Below are positions 31,514 through 42,582 of a DNA stretch of 64,000 bases, piece by piece. A program made the position numbers and the translations under genes. The notes under the pieces are model-generated. The model was not told where the DNA came from. It searched no databases and saw only the letters and a program-made list of their open reading frames with translations. The DNA lies in NCBI RefSeq assembly GCF_958450345.1, contig NC_088783.1:89662395-89726394 (forward strand). Direction: 5' to 3'. The stretch comes from Calliphora vicina. Its lineage: Eukaryota > Arthropoda > Insecta > Diptera > Calliphoridae. The first letter of the stretch is position 1, and every line of letters begins with the position of its first letter.

Positions 31514-33478
31514 TGTAACGAACCAAACCCGTAAAGGCCCTAACTCTCAAGGGACGGTGCTACCTAACATACCGGCCGTGCTCATGGAAAATGCGGTGGT
31601 TCTTGTCCCTTTTGAATTAGTAGTGTTCACTACACAATCATTTAAAATTAGGTAGCTATTTATCGGACCAAATCGACCAATAAAACAAAATTAACGTAAA
31701 CTAATAATGAAGAAGCTTAGCTGAAGAGGAATAGATCTTGAATTCCCTTATTATATCTTTACCCTCCCGTCCTTGCTATCTATGATTACATTTCCCAGAT
31801 AGCCCTAGAATGAACTACCTATAAATTACCTTAACTTTTCATGATATGAAAATAATCAACAAAATTAGCAATTCATATTGCAATGTATGAATTTTATTAC
31901 ATATTCAAAAAGGATGGCATTAAATTTAACGAACATCAGTTATATAAAAAGAATAATGGTCGATTTAAATTAACTTAAGAAATGTCAAACAAATTTAAAA
32001 AAATATTTCTTATTTATGTTATTATTGTAAATACTATAAACAAATTCAAAAGAATAATGTAAATAACATAATTTTAACTAACTGTTTTGTTTTTGTTTTT
32101 CTATATTATTTTATGTTAATATTAATACCTTACAGATACAAATATTTATGTTATTAACATTCATGGTCATTATAATAATATAACCAAAGAAACGAGATTA
32201 ATTGTTAATATTAAATATAAATGTTAAACTCTATGTTAAAATGTTAATAACACAAAATCCAATTTATGTTAATAAAAAAAAATTTGATATTAACAAAAAA
32301 GTTACTATGTTAATATTTGGTGAACATGTTACTAACATAAATACAAATTATGTTCTTAACATACGTTCAAGATGTCAACATAAAGTTTATGTTAACATAT
32401 TAGGAATATAGTATGTTAGTAACTTTTAATAGAAAATTTTACAGTGTTTTTGTGTTTATAGAGTGAAAATTTATTTTAAAAAAAAAATATATAATAAACT
32501 CACCAATTTTTACATCCCACGAAGACTTACAGGCATGTTGTCTCTTGGAATCTTGAGTTGTTTAATGCAAAATTTTATAATTTAAATATTCACTCAATGT
32601 TATTGTGTTTAAATGAAATTATTAATAAAGTTTAACATTAAATTAAGATGTTATTCAAAAGTTTAACAGAAAATCACAACTGTTAATAACATAAAAAAAA
32701 ATTTAAAAAAATGAAAACCAAAAACTAACAACAAAAACAAAAAAATTAATAAGGAAGTGATATGAGATGAGGAATTAAGGTAGATTACGATTGTAACAAA
32801 AATAAACTCATGATAAATTGAAGATTAGAAAAAAAATATTTGTTAGGTGCCAGAGAGATTAGGTTTCGAGAATGTCAAAAGTTTTTAATTTTAAAATAAG
32901 GATATTTGATTTTTGTGTACGTTATTCACGTCATCTGTAACCAGATGACTTTAATTGATCAGATTGTTTTTTTATAATTTTGTTTCTCCTTTTGATGAAC
33001 AGTGAACTTATTAGATGAGGAAAGATGTAATTATTGATGGAGGATTAAATTGCTTGATGAAATATGTAACTTATGTCAAATTTTACGTAAAATTTGAGAA
33101 TATTATGTTTGGGTTTCTTGATAATCGTCTGGAGCTGATGGTGGGTATTGTCCCGTTCCAACAAGGAATGCTACGTTTTCTTTCCTTAAGTACTTGAAAT
33201 TTTAGCCTCAAAATTAAAAAATATCCAGGTCCTTTTAATATTCAAAGACAAAGGACCTGGGAGATTAGCACAAGAGAATCACACTACAAGAATAAAACAT
33301 AAATTATGTAAAGAAAACTAAAATTTTAACAAATGAGATTTTTCTTACCACTACTCAAAATCTTCTTTTTGAATTATGAAAATAAATTGAAGATAAAAGG
33401 ATGTTTCAAATAATTAAAACTTCAAATAATTAAAACTTTACACAAAAAAATTTCAAAATTCTTTCGAATTTTATATGT
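31514..33478 (-). repeat. 5' LTR of element 2
   Basis: About 1965 bp, with + left end TGTAACGAACC. It closely matches the 3' LTR but has no MITE (a single CATTAAAT empty site near 32637-32644). It holds the same GTTAAC-type motif field and both hairpins. Differences from the 3' LTR include point changes, a loss near 33290 and rearranged short repeats near 33400-33435. Confidence 0.88.
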
Positions 33479-34613
33479 TCACTTCTGATGAAAATTTTCA
33501 AATGATTTAAAAATCAGAACTTCAAAACTAAAAAATATTATACAAATTTTCAAAGCCAAAATGATCAGAACATTTTTATTTAATAAATGAAAACCCAATT
33601 GGAAATATCATCATCGTGAAATCTGATAGCCAATTACGAACTAAATTACATGATTCGCCACACAAAATTTCAAGTGCGAATTACCTTGTTCGTACGTAAT
33701 TCAGTTTGAATTACCTTATGAATTACGAACGAATGACTGTCATCTCTAATTTTTATCGATTATTTATGTATCAAAATCAGCTGTCCAAACAAAAATGTCA
33801 AAACAAAACAAAATAAAGAAGAAGATTTTTGTATTAAAGAAATAAAAAGTCTGATTAAAGTTAAATTCATTTGTAGAAGTATCAGCTCTGCCATTCTTTC
33901 AGCCCACACCTCTAATAAAGCCCGCTCGCTGCCCTGGTCCCACTTGCTTGTACTTTTTCTTTTTTCTAATAATGAAAATAATAATTAAATTATATTTGTT
34001 TAATTAATAATGCTACAATTTTATGTTTTTACTTACCTTTTTTATCCATTGCCAAATTACAAATTTAAAATTCGCACCAAACAAACAAAATAAACAAAAA
34101 ATAAATAAATGTCAAACTGAATTACGAATGTTGTCGTGTAAACAGGTTGATTCACAATCGTAATTCAAAACGCGAATTAACTTGTCCCACAAACAAAATT
34201 ATTAGCACATAACGAAATTTACTAATCTCACATTTGTCGTGTGCACCCTGTAGATGTTGGAGAAGAGGTTGGCAAAGCGAAAAATGATGAAAGATGTCAA
34301 ATGGGTTTTGACAGATGAAAAAAGGAAATGGACTAGAAGGAATAAATACAAAAACAAACAAATGGTAGGCGCCAGGCAAAGTAGATTGCTGACAATCTAT
34401 TTTGCCTGGAAAAGATGGAACGTTACCGAGGTGATGAGCTGGTGGTTTACCTTGGTATCGATCTCTTTTTCTACGGGTTCTAAATGGTTGAAGTGGTAAG
34501 TGGCGCACCGTTTTCAAAAAAAATAAATAAAAAAAGTTATTAAGTGGTAAAAGTTTTGTGAGTAATTAATTTATTTACAAAAAGACACAAAATTAATCTT
34601 TAAAATACAAAAA
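33479..34613. other. Spacer with a possible decayed inverted-repeat element
   Basis: CGTAATTCAGTTTGA-type sequence occurs at about 33700 and inverted at about 34110, with related GCGAATTA/CAAATT sequence outside both, suggesting an old DNA transposon of about 500-600 bp. The frames 34254-34499 (+, basic, 81 residues) and 34517-34152 (-, 121 residues) overlap one another and have no recognised domain. The run of A's before 34614 is the likely target duplication of the next element. Confidence 0.4.
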
Positions 34614-34840
34614 TGTAGTGATCTATAAAATGGCAACTCTTTAAGCCTAAGTTATTACAACCCTGTAAAATACAACTCTGTACATGATAACTATGTACTT
34701 GGAAATTGCAACCAAGGACTTTTTTTGCATTTCCGGTGCAAGCCATTCTTTTTGTGAAAATAAAACAATAAAGCACGAGTTTTAAGCAAAGTTAAAAAAG
34801 AGTTTTCTTATAACATAAATTTATAAAGAAAACCAGTACA
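34614..34840 (+). repeat. 5' LTR of the mdg3-like element
   Basis: 227 bp. It contains CTATAAAATGG near its start, absent from the 3' LTR, and CAATAAAGC (about 34768-34776) as a likely polyadenylation signal. A primer site follows but I could not match it to a tRNA. Confidence 0.9.
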
Positions 34841-34901
34841 AATCAGGTGTGGGGTACAATTGTTGTACCTTAAGTGAAGAAAAACAACAAAAATATAAAG
34901 G

Positions 34902-36310
34902 ATGGATAAGGTGAAAATGGATTTGCGGTCAAGCCGTCATACACTAAGGAGTGTGCTTACAGCAGCCGGTATAAGTTACCCTGAAACGGCCACATTAAGC
35001 CAGCTTAAGGCATTGTATGAAGCAATTCCAAAAGAGGAAAATGGAGTTTATCGCAACACGCATATCTATGGTGACAGCGAGAACCATGTGAGTGCTGGGC
35101 GTAAATCAACGTCACAGGTGTCTGCCAGCAATGAGGCAACCTGCGAATTATCTGTACTACCGACGAATGCTGAAACAGAATTTTTTTCTTATATTGGTAC
35201 AGCAAACGAGTTAAATGAACAAAATGCCGTCAATGTGCCTGATGCCAACGTGCCTGCCACCAACGTGCCTGCTGCCAACGTGCCTGCTGCCAACGTGCCT
35301 GCCGCCAATTATTTCTTCAAAACAGCAGCTGTTACAAACATGACTGCTGCTAAGTTTTTTCTACTGTTGATAACGATGCAAATAATACAACTGATGCGAA
35401 CGCTTCTTTTTCTGAACATGATTTGAAAAATTTACAAATCCGATTGGAAATGTTAAAATTACAGCAGCAGATCCAAGCATTGGAGTCAAACATGCAATCG
35501 GTACCCCATGTCCGTCATATTGATTTAGCAGAACTAGACGCAGCAGTGCCGCTTTTTACAGGGGATGATTACTACGATGTCAACAAGTGGTTGGATCAGT
35601 TCGAAGACTACACAAATTTATGCGGGTATTCAAATAAAGAAAAATGCGTTGGTATTCGCCGTCGGTTGGGAGGTACCGCCAAACAACATGTATAAATTTC
35701 TAAAAGCAAGCTTGGAGCCACTATTTAAGCGCACCGTCTCACGACAGGAAATATATAGACAACTGCAGGCAAGAACCATAAAGGCGAATGAATCGTGTTT
35801 GAGTTACGTGGTGGCAATGCAGGCTATCGCGTCTAAGTCGGATATAGATGAAAAAGAGTTGATCGATCGTATTATTGATGGCATACCAGATAATTCTAAC
35901 GCGATCACTAGACTTTATGGTGCCAGAACTATAAGTGAATTGATTGATCGCATAGATAGCTATGAACCAAGACGTCAACGGGTACGAGCCAATACGAATT
36001 TCAACAAACCGAGGACGGCTGTAGCGGTTAACCAGAGTAGTAAAATATCCGAGGACGAAATAAGATGCTACAATTGCTCCCAGTATGGACATTACCAAAG
36101 CAAATGTCCGAAACCTAAACGTCCAGCCAACTCATGTTTTGTTTGTGCGGAAGTGGGGCATTTTCATAAAAATTGTCCCAAGAAGAGGAGCTTGACTGCA
36201 GCGATACAGGATGGTGATTTAGATGATGGAGTAGATGCATTCCAAATGGTAAGTGTTGCCTTTATTAAAGAAGACAAGCTCACTGAGGTAATGGATTTTT
36301 TTTCCTTATT
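34902..36310 (+). pseudogene. mdg3-like gag
   Basis: The ATG at 34902 starts an N-terminal region with a run of five NVPAA-type pentapeptides (about 35228-35310). A frameshift in the T-run near 35355 and another near 35690 split the protein into frames 34902-35426, 35423-35695 and 35565-36467. The capsid-like part reads FTGDDYYDVNKWLDQFED and SLEPLFKRTVSRQEIYRQL. Two CCHC knuckles follow (CYNCSQYGHYQSKC and CFVCAEVGHFHKNC, about 36065-36178). Gag would package the RNA. This copy is dead. Confidence 0.87.
35228..35310 (+). repeat. 15-bp tandem repeats in gag
   Basis: Five near-perfect AACGTGCCTGCTGCC units encode an Asn-Val-Pro-Ala-Ala pentapeptide repeat. Confidence 0.85.
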
Positions 36311-36804
36311 TGACACGTGTAGTCCAATTAGCTGTGTGAAAAAGTCCCTTGTACCGTTTTCCGTGGAAGATGAAAAAACATTGACGACATATCGTGGTAT
36401 CGGAAACAAAACAATAAGTACATTCGGTAGTGTTCAATGTGAAATTTTTATCGGGAGTAAAAATTAAATCATAATTTCTTTATTTTACCAGATGATTATC
36501 TTGTTGTTCCACTTTTAATTGGGCGTGACATTTTATTAAAATTAAATATACACTTATGTCAAATAAGACTTCGTTACAATAAAAACAAACTTTTGAAAAT
36601 GAATTTAAAAAATAAAAATGTAAAACCTTTAAAGAAAACTATCAGTGCGCTTACGTCATTTAATTTACTCAGGGTTCAAAAAAAAGTAGTTGATGTTCCA
36701 ATAAACGATAATTATAATTTATTGAGTATATTACCGTTTTGTATAAATAATAATGAAAACGAATATAAAAAAATTAAGATTATAACAATAATGGATTTGA
36801 TAAT
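36285..36804 (+). pseudogene. mdg3-like protease and linker to RT
   Basis: FSLFDTCSPISCV near 36303-36340 is the aspartic protease site (D-T-C-S variant of D-T/S-G). The frame stops at 36467. The protease C-terminus (LVVPLLIGRDILLKLNIHLC, 36500-36560) continues in another frame, followed by a linker frame 36593-36808. A Cys instead of Gly after DT is unusual but may be a mutation. Confidence 0.75.
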
Positions 36805-37854
36805 GTGATAAAATTTTCAAACGAGAGTGAAACAATTGTTTCCGAATTTGAAAGGCCGGGTTGTGATTTAAGTAATTTAGAAATTGTTGAGGAAAATGGT
36901 GGTTGTGAAGAAATACTTCAAATGGTTTGTGCTGTAGTTTCTGAGGACAAGATAGATATTGATAGCGAATTAAATTCACAGGAAACTTTAGCTTTAAAGT
37001 CGATTGTGGAAAATAACTATTTGAATAATAAAGGCAGCATTAGGGCTCCTGAGGATTACTGTATGCAGATTAGAGTGACTAACGACGTACCTATATACTG
37101 TGGACCTCGGCGTCTTTCATACCGTGAGCGATGTGAGGTAAAAAATAAATTAGAGGAATTATTGAGGGAGGGCATAATTCGTCCAAGTGACTCTCCATAT
37201 GCTTCTCCGATAGTCTTAGTGAAAAGAAGGAATGGAGAACTGAGAATGTGCATTGATTATAGGTCGTTGAATAAGATCACATTAAAGGACAATTATCCTA
37301 TTCCCTTAATTGAGGATTGTTTAGATTACTTAGGTAACAACAATTTTTTTACTACTTTGGATATGGAAAATAGTTTCCATCAAGTGCCGATGCATGAAGA
37401 ATCAATTAAATATACCGCATTTGTCACTCCGCTTGGACAATTTGAGTATTGTTTCATGCCTTTCGGAAAATGCAGGAGCTGTATTGCAGGAGCTGTATTT
37501 CAGCGGTTCATTAATAGGGTACTAAGGGAATTTATAGATGCGGGAAAAATTGTTGTATATCTAGACGATATAAGTATAGCTACGAGAACATTTGAAGAAC
37601 ACTTGCAAATTTTAGCTGAGGTATTACATACTTTAAATGCGGCTGGGTTAAAATTGAATTTAAGTAAATGTAAATTTGCATATCGAGAACTGGATTATTT
37701 AGGATATAGAGTAAATAATAATAAATTCCATCCAGTTGCGTATTATTCAAAATGCACTTCTTCGCCCGAACATAAGTATCATAGTTTCGAACTGGAAACT
37801 CTTGCGATGCTTTCGGGTATATTTGGAAGGAATTTCGTTTACTATAGTAACTGA
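36805..37854 (+). pseudogene. mdg3-like RT with internal deletion
   Basis: RT: YRERCEVKNKLEELLREGII, RPSDSPYASPIVLV, RMCIDYRSLNKIT, YPIPLIEDCLDYL, TTLDMENSFHQV, and the catalytic VVYLDDIS (about 37552-37575). A 14-bp tandem duplication (37472-37485 and 37486-37499) garbles the FGLxNAGAVFQRF motif. After LDYLGYRVNNN the sequence jumps to HPVAYYSK, so the thumb end and the first part of RNase H (roughly 110-130 residues) are deleted at about 37727. Confidence 0.88.
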
Positions 37855-38362
37855 CTGTAACTCACTTGCACTGACACTGAGTAAGAAACTGATTAACCCC
37901 CGAATAGCGAGATGGGCATTAGAACTGGAAAACTATGAATACTCCATTAGGCACCGTATAGCTGAGTTGATGTCTCACGTTGATGCCTTAAGTCGTGCAC
38001 CTATTATTGCCATGATTGATGAAGGCGATATTGATATAAATATACAGATTACACAAACGAGGGACCCAAGAATACAGACGATTCGAAGCAAGTTAGGTGA
38101 TTTAGAGGATTATGTGTTGGAAAATGGTTTAGTTTTTCGATTAGGCGACAAAGGTCAGATGCAATTATATGTACCTGCAGAGTTAGAAGAAAATGTTATG
38201 CGGTTAACACACGAAAAATATAGTCATGTTGGTGTTGAAAAGTGTATGAAGCAGATAAAGAAATACTATTGGTTTCCCAATATGAGAGATAAAATGAACA
38301 AATTTATACGAAATTGCCTTAAATGCATTTTTAACTCAGCTCCTCATACAAAAAAAAATTAA
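37736..38362 (+). pseudogene. mdg3-like RNase H end and integrase zinc finger
   Basis: After a frameshift near 37830 the frame carries RVYLEGISFTIVTDCNSLAL (RNase H Asp), RWALELENYEYSIRHR, HVDALSRAP, and the integrase HHCC finger (HEKYSHVGVEKCM to NCLKC). It stops at 38362 in a poly-A slip, 70 bp before the DDE domain frame. Confidence 0.88.
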
Positions 38363-38431
38363 AGAAATCTGTATAGTATAGATAAGAAACCTATACCATT
38401 TGATACACTGCATATAGATCATTTCGGTCCT

Positions 38432-39325
38432 TTGCCATCAATAAAATCGAAACGAAAACACATATTGGTAGTAGTAGATGCCTTTACAAAATTTACGAAA
38501 TTATATGCGGTCAATGCACCAGGCACAAAGGAAGCATGCTGCGCATTAAGGAAATATTTTGATTATTACAGCAGACCACGTCGAATAATAAGCGACCGAG
38601 GAACATGTTTTACTTCTAATGAATTTAGTTCGTTTTTGGCAGAAAGAAACATCGTACACGTGAAAACTTCTGTAGCATCACCACAATCTAACGGGCAAGT
38701 GGAAAGAGGAAATAGAGATTTGAGAGCTATGTTAGCTAAATTAACGGAACCCATCGAACATTCGGATTGGGTCAATAAATTAACAAATATAGAATTTGCT
38801 ATAAATAACACAGTTCATTGCTCGACAGGGCAAACACCCAGTAAATTACTTTTTGGAATAGAACAAAGAGGGGAAATAGTCGATGAACTGACAGAACACT
38901 TACGGGATCTATACGATGGAAAGGAAAATTTAGATATTATTAGGGAAGAAGCTTCGGAAGCTATAGAAAAGTCTCAGTCAATGAATTTAAAGTATTATAA
39001 TGAACATCACAAGCCAGCCAAATCATTTGTTGTTGGGGATTTAGTAGTATTAAAAAATGTCGACACAACCGCTGCTGTAAACAAAAAATTAATACCCAAA
39101 TATCGAGGACCATATATAATACGGAAGCAATTGGGAAACGGTCGTTATGAAATTACAGATTTAGAATATTGTCAAATTACACAAATGCCGTATAGAGGAA
39201 TAGTTGATTCTAGTCGTTTAAGACAGTGGTTAGAGCGTAAAGATGAGAATAACTACTTATGGAACTCTGAAGGCAACACTAGTGAATATGAAGATTATGA
39301 GTATTTAGAAGAATTTTTAGAATAA
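38432..39325 (+). pseudogene. mdg3-like integrase core and C-terminus
   Basis: Frame of 297 residues: the DDE core with VVVDAFTKFTKLY, IISDRGTCFTSNEF and SNGQVERGNRDL, then a long helical linker and the C-terminal GPY/F domain (YRGPYIIRKQLGNGRYEITDL), ending in an acidic Tyr/Glu-rich tail. The core is intact by eye. The stop is 45 bp before the 3' LTR. It integrates the cDNA in a living element. Confidence 0.92.
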
Positions 39326-39372
39326 GTATATATATCAATCGAGGTCGATTGTGTTGTCAGATTGGCCGAGAT

Positions 39373-39589
39373 TGTAGTGATCTATAACTCTTTAAGCCTA
39401 AGTTATTACAACCCTGTAAAATACAACTCTGTACATGATAACTATGTACTTGGAAATTGCAACCAAGGACTTTTTTTGCATTTCCGGTGCGCCATTCTTT
39501 TTGTGAAAATAAAACAATAAAGCACGAGTTTTAAGCAAAGTTAAAAAAGAGTTTTCTTATAACATAAATTTATAAAGAAAACCAGTACA
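39373..39589 (+). repeat. 3' LTR of the mdg3-like element
   Basis: 217 bp. Compared with the 5' LTR it lacks about 8-10 bp at the TATAAAAT site and 2 bp at GCAAGCC, and is otherwise nearly identical. The young-looking LTRs contrast with the badly broken coding region. Confidence 0.9.
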
Positions 39590-42101
39590 AAAAAAAAATT
39601 AAATCAATCTGAAAACAAACAAAAAAAAAGACTAAAGATATAAAAAAAATGTAATGCTAAAATAAAGCTAAAATATATCTATAGATAGAAAAAAAGCTAA
39701 ATAAGTATAAAACTAAAAATAAAGCTAAACAAAATTAAACCAAAAGAACTAGCTATAAATGAAAATGAAATAAATAAAAAAAAAAGAAAAACACAAAGAA
39801 AAACAATATAAAAAAACGCCACTTGCGCTAAACCACTCCGCCACATTATAACCATAATAGTCCGTCATCAGGCCACCAATTCCATCCATATTTTTATCCA
39901 GCCCCCTTTTGCAACACTTCATCTACAACACCGCCATAGTCATCCATCAGCTTTTGTACCAGGTCATCAGTCATCTGCCATAATATCCATCAGTCAGCAT
40001 CACCATCAGAAGACATCCACATTTTTCATCTGACATCCATCTAGTCTGGTTCCTTGATCATCCATCCCTTTGCCGTCTGGCATCACCTAACATCATCGTC
40101 AGCTTGGACAACCGTTGTCATCCGCTTCTCCATCATAATCAGCATATCACCAGAGTTCCATCAGAAATCCAATCCAATCAGAAAAAGCAAAACTGTAGAT
40201 ATAAAAAATTAAAAATACGTATAATTATATATATCTTTCTATATTTTTTTTTTTGTATCAGCGGTTAAAGTTAGATTTTACCTTTTTTTTAATTACCTAA
40301 ATAATAAATCAATTCCTCGGGAAAGTGAGAGGAAATATTTAGGGCCTTGAAAGTGAGCTCATTTTGTAGGGTCATTTAGTTATTTAGTAAGTCATATGTT
40401 GGGCGCAATAGGTACATAAAAGAAAAGTTAAAATCTCCCAGAAAATATAAAAAAAGGAATTAAACCTGGAAAAAAAAGAAACAAAAGAAAAATATATATT
40501 AGAAATACGTTTTAATTTATAAATACAGAAGACAAAAAAATAAAATATAAAACTTACCTGTAATGTCCTGTTAGAAACAACAAAAAAAAAACGTAAATTA
40601 TACTTATTATTCAAAATTTTTTTGTAATAACTTACCCAAATAATGAATTGAATTAAAGTAAATTAAATATTAAATTAAAATTATCAATAAAAAAAAATAT
40701 ATATTTATAATGTTGAAATGAAATTTATGAGTCTTATCATTTAATATGAGTGGCTAAACAAAAATATTAAGCGGCGGTAAGTAAGGGAAATCTAGGTTGC
40801 AGGTATGGTTTGGGACGTCAATGAGAGGACTCATGGCGAGGGTCAAACCTCGAGTAGGAGGGACAACAATTGTGTATAAGTATAACCGGTAGGGAGATGC
40901 AGAAATTACTTCGTGCCGCTATTTCTATATAAAAACATACAAGCTGGTATGATTTTTTTTGTGTTGGAGTAAATTCAAATCGAACGGTTACAAATAACTA
41001 AACAAAAATTTATCTTGTTAATTTGTTCAAAAAAACGACAAATTTGTTACGAAACCTTTTCCGTTCATGATTGGAAATTGTGATGCCGCCTCAACTAGCT
41101 CTGCACCGGCGCACAGTACTCTGTTCTATAGACAAAAGTCGAAAATAAATGTTTCTTCCAAATTTTAATAAGATATATATAATTTGAAAGCTAAGAAGAC
41201 AACTAATATACGTATCGAAAAATTATTTTGATATGACAATATTTATTAGTGAGAGAAGGCTCTAAAGTCAGAAAATTTTTCAGGGAAACGAAAGTGCTTT
41301 TAAAGATAGATTTGCAAAAAATATTATAAAAATTTAGGTTTTTAAATAAATGCTTTTTGGTTTAATATTTTAAATAACTATGTATACGTTCAATTGCCAA
41401 AAAACAATTTGTTGTGAAATTTCACTCCTAGAATGTTTTTACATAGCTTTAAAAAATGCATATAAAAAATTAAAAAATATCTCACTTTGGTGGAAAATAT
41501 AAACAATGTGTGTAAAATGTAGTATTTTTTTGTTATTGCTTTTTATAGTTAATACATTTATTTATTAAAAATAAAAATAAAATTAACGGAATTTTTGCCG
41601 CATCTTTGAAATAAATTATTTTTAAAAATGCTTATTATGGTTTATTTTAGTATAAAATGTTAATTATATCCCAAATTGAAAATTAAATTAAATCATTTAA
41701 ATTGTAATATCATTTGTACAAATTATGTATTTCAAATTTTGAATAAATTTTCTTTAAAAATTTGTCGTTTTTTTATTTTCAATAATTGGTTCATTGGAGT
41801 TGCTAAGTAATGTTTGTAATATTTATGGTTTTTGTCACTTAAAAAAAATATTCTATAATTTTCGAATTTTGTTATAATTGTTCTAAAATAATAATTGATT
41901 TTTAAATAATAAGTGATGATGTTTTTTGACAACATTTTAGTAAAATTAGTGTATTGAAGATCGTTGAACTTCCTACAAAATATTTTTTTTTATCAATATG
42001 GTTGTTTTAAAACATTAAGACTTGACTGATTGCTGGTTTCAGTATCTTCAAGTAAAAGAATAATAAAAATATATAAATTTGTAAGAGAAAAAATTGGTAA
42101 T
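39590..42101. other. Long AT-rich interval without a recognised gene
   Basis: 39590-39830 is A-rich. 39836-40190 is less AT-rich, with many CATC/CAGTCATC-type imperfect repeats and no long open frame. 40740-40930 has a mixed-composition patch (GTCAATGAGAGGACTC, CCTCGAGTAGGAGG) of unknown nature. The rest is AT-rich with stop-dense frames. No terminal repeats recognised. Confidence 0.5.
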
Positions 42102-42103
42102 GT

Positions 42104-42580
42104 ACAGTAGCCCAAGAAAGTCTACATACAGTAAAAATTATTGTGTTACTTTAATTTAAAGCAGTTTTTTAGTTTTTTTATGAGATATACATATAGTAAT
42201 ACATGTCTTATGTCGATTTTAGCAAAAAAACAATTCAAATAACGCCCAAAAGTTCATCGTTATTAGAGTTATTGATTCTGAGTAAAATAACGAAAAATTT
42301 ATTCTCGGCCATGCCTATTTTTGGGTGGGCGGGGCTATTATGTTTCATAATATTTTGAACATTAAAGCCTAAAAAACCAAAAAAAAATATCGTTATTTGG
42401 CTCAGAATCAATAACTCGTGAAATTTTGGACGTGATAGGAAATGTTGTTAAACCCGAATTAAGTGATGTTGTTTTAATTTTTTTATACAAATATATTTCA
42501 TTACTTTTAACTTACAAATGCAGCTTTCAACGAAAGAAATTTAATTTGAATTCCTGTAGGTAGACTTTATTGGGCTACTG
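42104..42580. mobile_element. Tc1/mariner-type MITE
   Basis: The ends are CAGTAGCCCAAGAAAGTC and, inverted, CAGTAGCCCAATAAAGTC (about 27 bp of near-identity), flanked by TA at 42102-42103 and 42581-42582. The CAGT start and TA target are typical of Tc1-like elements. Inside, GAGTTATTGATTCTGAG (about 42267) and CTCAGAATCAATAACTC (about 42401) form a second, internal palindrome. No transposase. Confidence 0.88.
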
Positions 42581-42582
42581 TA

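Larger units (their letters stand above)
12681..33478 (-). mobile_element. Ty3/Gypsy element 2, long LTRs, host of nested insertions
   Basis: A minus-strand LTR retrotransposon whose 5' LTR is 31514-33478 and 3' LTR is 12681-15076. A tRNA-Lys-type primer site lies next to the 5' LTR, and gag, protease, RT, RNase H and integrase follow in order. It is interrupted by the + strand sibling element (19209-28659), by a Helitron (16752-19114) and, in the 3' LTR, by a hAT MITE (13810-14212). Without these its own DNA is about 8.6 kb. The coding parts are close to those of the element nested inside, but the LTR sequences are unrelated in appearance. The integrase C-terminus is missing. Confidence 0.9.
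34614..39589 (+). mobile_element. mdg3/Micropia-like Ty3/Gypsy element
   Basis: Complete LTR layout: LTRs 34614-34840 and 39373-39589 (TGTAGTGATC...AACCAGTACA), then gag with two zinc knuckles, protease, RT, RNase H and integrase. Flanking runs of A (AAAAA on each side) are a compatible but uninformative target duplication. The short LTRs, double CCHC knuckle, protease DTCSP and integrase tail (YRGPYIIRKQLGNGRYEI) fit the mdg3/Micropia branch, an assignment from memory of the family style. At least six frameshifts and one large deletion break the coding region. Confidence 0.88.

Noticed and set aside
34152..34517. 121-residue (-) and 81-residue (+) overlapping frames
   Set aside because: No domain, no homologue I recognise and mutually overlapping. 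Kept only as part of an unassigned spacer.
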